From assembly GCA_018712465.1 (NCBI GenBank), contig DVGY01000047.1, forward strand, positions 1-13,310: 13,310 nucleotides of DNA, given 5' to 3'. This document shows, piece by piece, positions 12,700 to 13,310 of the stretch (position 1 is the stretch's first letter; each line of letters opens with the position of its first letter). The position numbers and the translations under genes were made by a program. Below the pieces are notes generated by a model that saw nothing but the letters and a program-made list of their open reading frames with translations, ran no database searches and was not told where the DNA came from. This stretch comes from Candidatus Egerieicola pullicola (GTDB lineage Bacteria; Bacillota; Clostridia; Oscillospirales; Ruminococcaceae).

Positions 12700-13310
12700 T
12701 CAACTAGCAGGAGCCGATTTTTTCCACCGGGAAAGGGTATCGGCAATTTCCTGTAAGGTTTTGGGCACGTCTTTGCGGTTTAACCGCACCCCCAGATAGG
12801 GTCTTCCGGCGGCATTCACCGTCACCCGATCCGGCAGCCGCTGCACCAACTCTCCCGCCAACTTCAAATCCAAGCTGTGGGGGTAGAGCAGCAGCGTATC
12901 TCCTTTCTGGCCGATTTCCTCAAAGCCAAATCCAGCCAGAATGTTTCGCAGCAAAGCCACCCGGCTCAGGCTCACCACCGATTTCGGCGGATCCCCAAAC
13001 CGGTCGATGAGTTCGTCCAATACATCCTGCTGCTGTTCGGTGGACTGAATGGAGGCAATCTTTTTGTACACATCCAGACGCTGGGACAGGTTTTCGATAT
13101 AGTATTCCGGAATGTGGGCATCCAACCGCAGATCGATAACGCATTCGGTGGCCTCCGGCGAAGGCTGCTGCCCCTTGCTCTTTTGCAGGGCTTCGGAAAG
13201 CAGGCGGATATACAAATCATACCCCACTGCTTCCAGATGTCCATGCTGCCGGCCCCCCAGCACACTGCCTGCTCCCCGAATTTCCAAGTCCCGCATAGCA
13301 ATGCGGAAAC
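12700..13310 (-). CDS. mfd: Transcription-repair coupling factor Mfd (partial, C-terminal part)
   Basis: About 203 C-terminal residues are in the window; the frame is open to the right edge. It contains FRIAMRDLEIRGAGSVLGGR followed by QHGHLEAVGYDLYIRLL, the strongly conserved end of the Mfd translocase region. After this comes the C-terminal D7-type domain, with INAHIPEYYI-like LRLDAHIPEYYIENLSQRLD and ELIDRFGDPP, as in known Mfd proteins. Mfd removes RNA polymerase stalled at DNA lesions and recruits UvrA. The ATG at 13296 is internal to the motif and is not the gene start. The protein ends at a TGA (12702-12700). No clear terminator separates it from the promoter of the lipoprotein gene, so read-through is possible. 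Confidence 0.92.
   Translation of the reverse strand, partial: FRIAMRDLEIRGAGSVLGGRQHGHLEAVGYDLYIRLLSEALQKSKGQQPSPEATECVIDLRLDAHIPEYYIENLSQRLDVYKKIASIQSTEQQQDVLDELIDRFGDPPKSVVSLSRVALLRNILAGFGFEEIGQKGDTLLLYPHSLDLKLAGELVQRLPDRVTVNAAGRPYLGVRLNRKDVPKTLQEIADTLSRWKKSAPAS

Noticed and set aside
12683..12700. AT-rich inverted repeat (TTTTTT-CAC-AAAAAA) after mfd as a terminator
   Set aside because: The stem has only A-T pairs and no separate T-tract, and the lipoprotein -35 box begins right beside it.
1..13310. CRISPR arrays, tRNA/rRNA genes, insertion sequences or phage genes
   Set aside because: No regularly spaced repeats, tRNA-like cloverleaf, rRNA segments, transposase or phage-like proteins were seen on either strand.

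Overview
The window looks like chromosomal DNA of an anaerobic Firmicute of the class Clostridia. The support is a moderate G+C content, strong AGGAGG-type ribosome binding sites, the pairing of a SurA/PrsA-like lipoprotein gene with mfd, the rsmA-hemW pair, and an EF-G-like second translation factor. A gut Oscillospirales/Ruminococcaceae relative is my best guess, but this is inference from gene content only.

Left part (1-4588, all minus strand): seven closely spaced genes that read as one operon. In transcription order they are a VOC-fold protein (4588-4064), a rubredoxin-like/VOC fusion (4045-3356), a ROK-family sugar kinase (3333-2344), two near-duplicate VOC proteins (2292-1735 and 1717-1160), a second rubredoxin-like/VOC fusion (1141-467) and a GH1 enzyme of 6-phospho-beta-glucosidase type, cut off by the window edge. 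The kinase and GH1 enzyme suggest phosphorylation and hydrolysis of beta-glucosides. The role of the five VOC proteins is unknown to me. This operon is the best candidate for an undescribed system.

Middle (4787-6830, minus): three tandem, paralogous TetR/AcrR-type regulators. They end in a hairpin terminator just before the VOC operon, which therefore needs its own promoter; a weak candidate with short repeats lies at 4666-4704. A 25-bp palindrome-like element follows the -10 box of the regulator promoter.

Right part (6979-13310): housekeeping genes. An EF-G-like GTPase (minus) is divergent from rsmA-hemW (plus, overlapping stop/start ATGA). hemW converges on a PrsA-like lipoprotein gene (minus) across a bidirectional terminator. 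The lipoprotein gene lies just downstream of the 3' end of mfd (minus, partial) and has its own near-consensus promoter, an operator-like perfect palindrome over the -10/+1 region and a leader with four successive hairpins.
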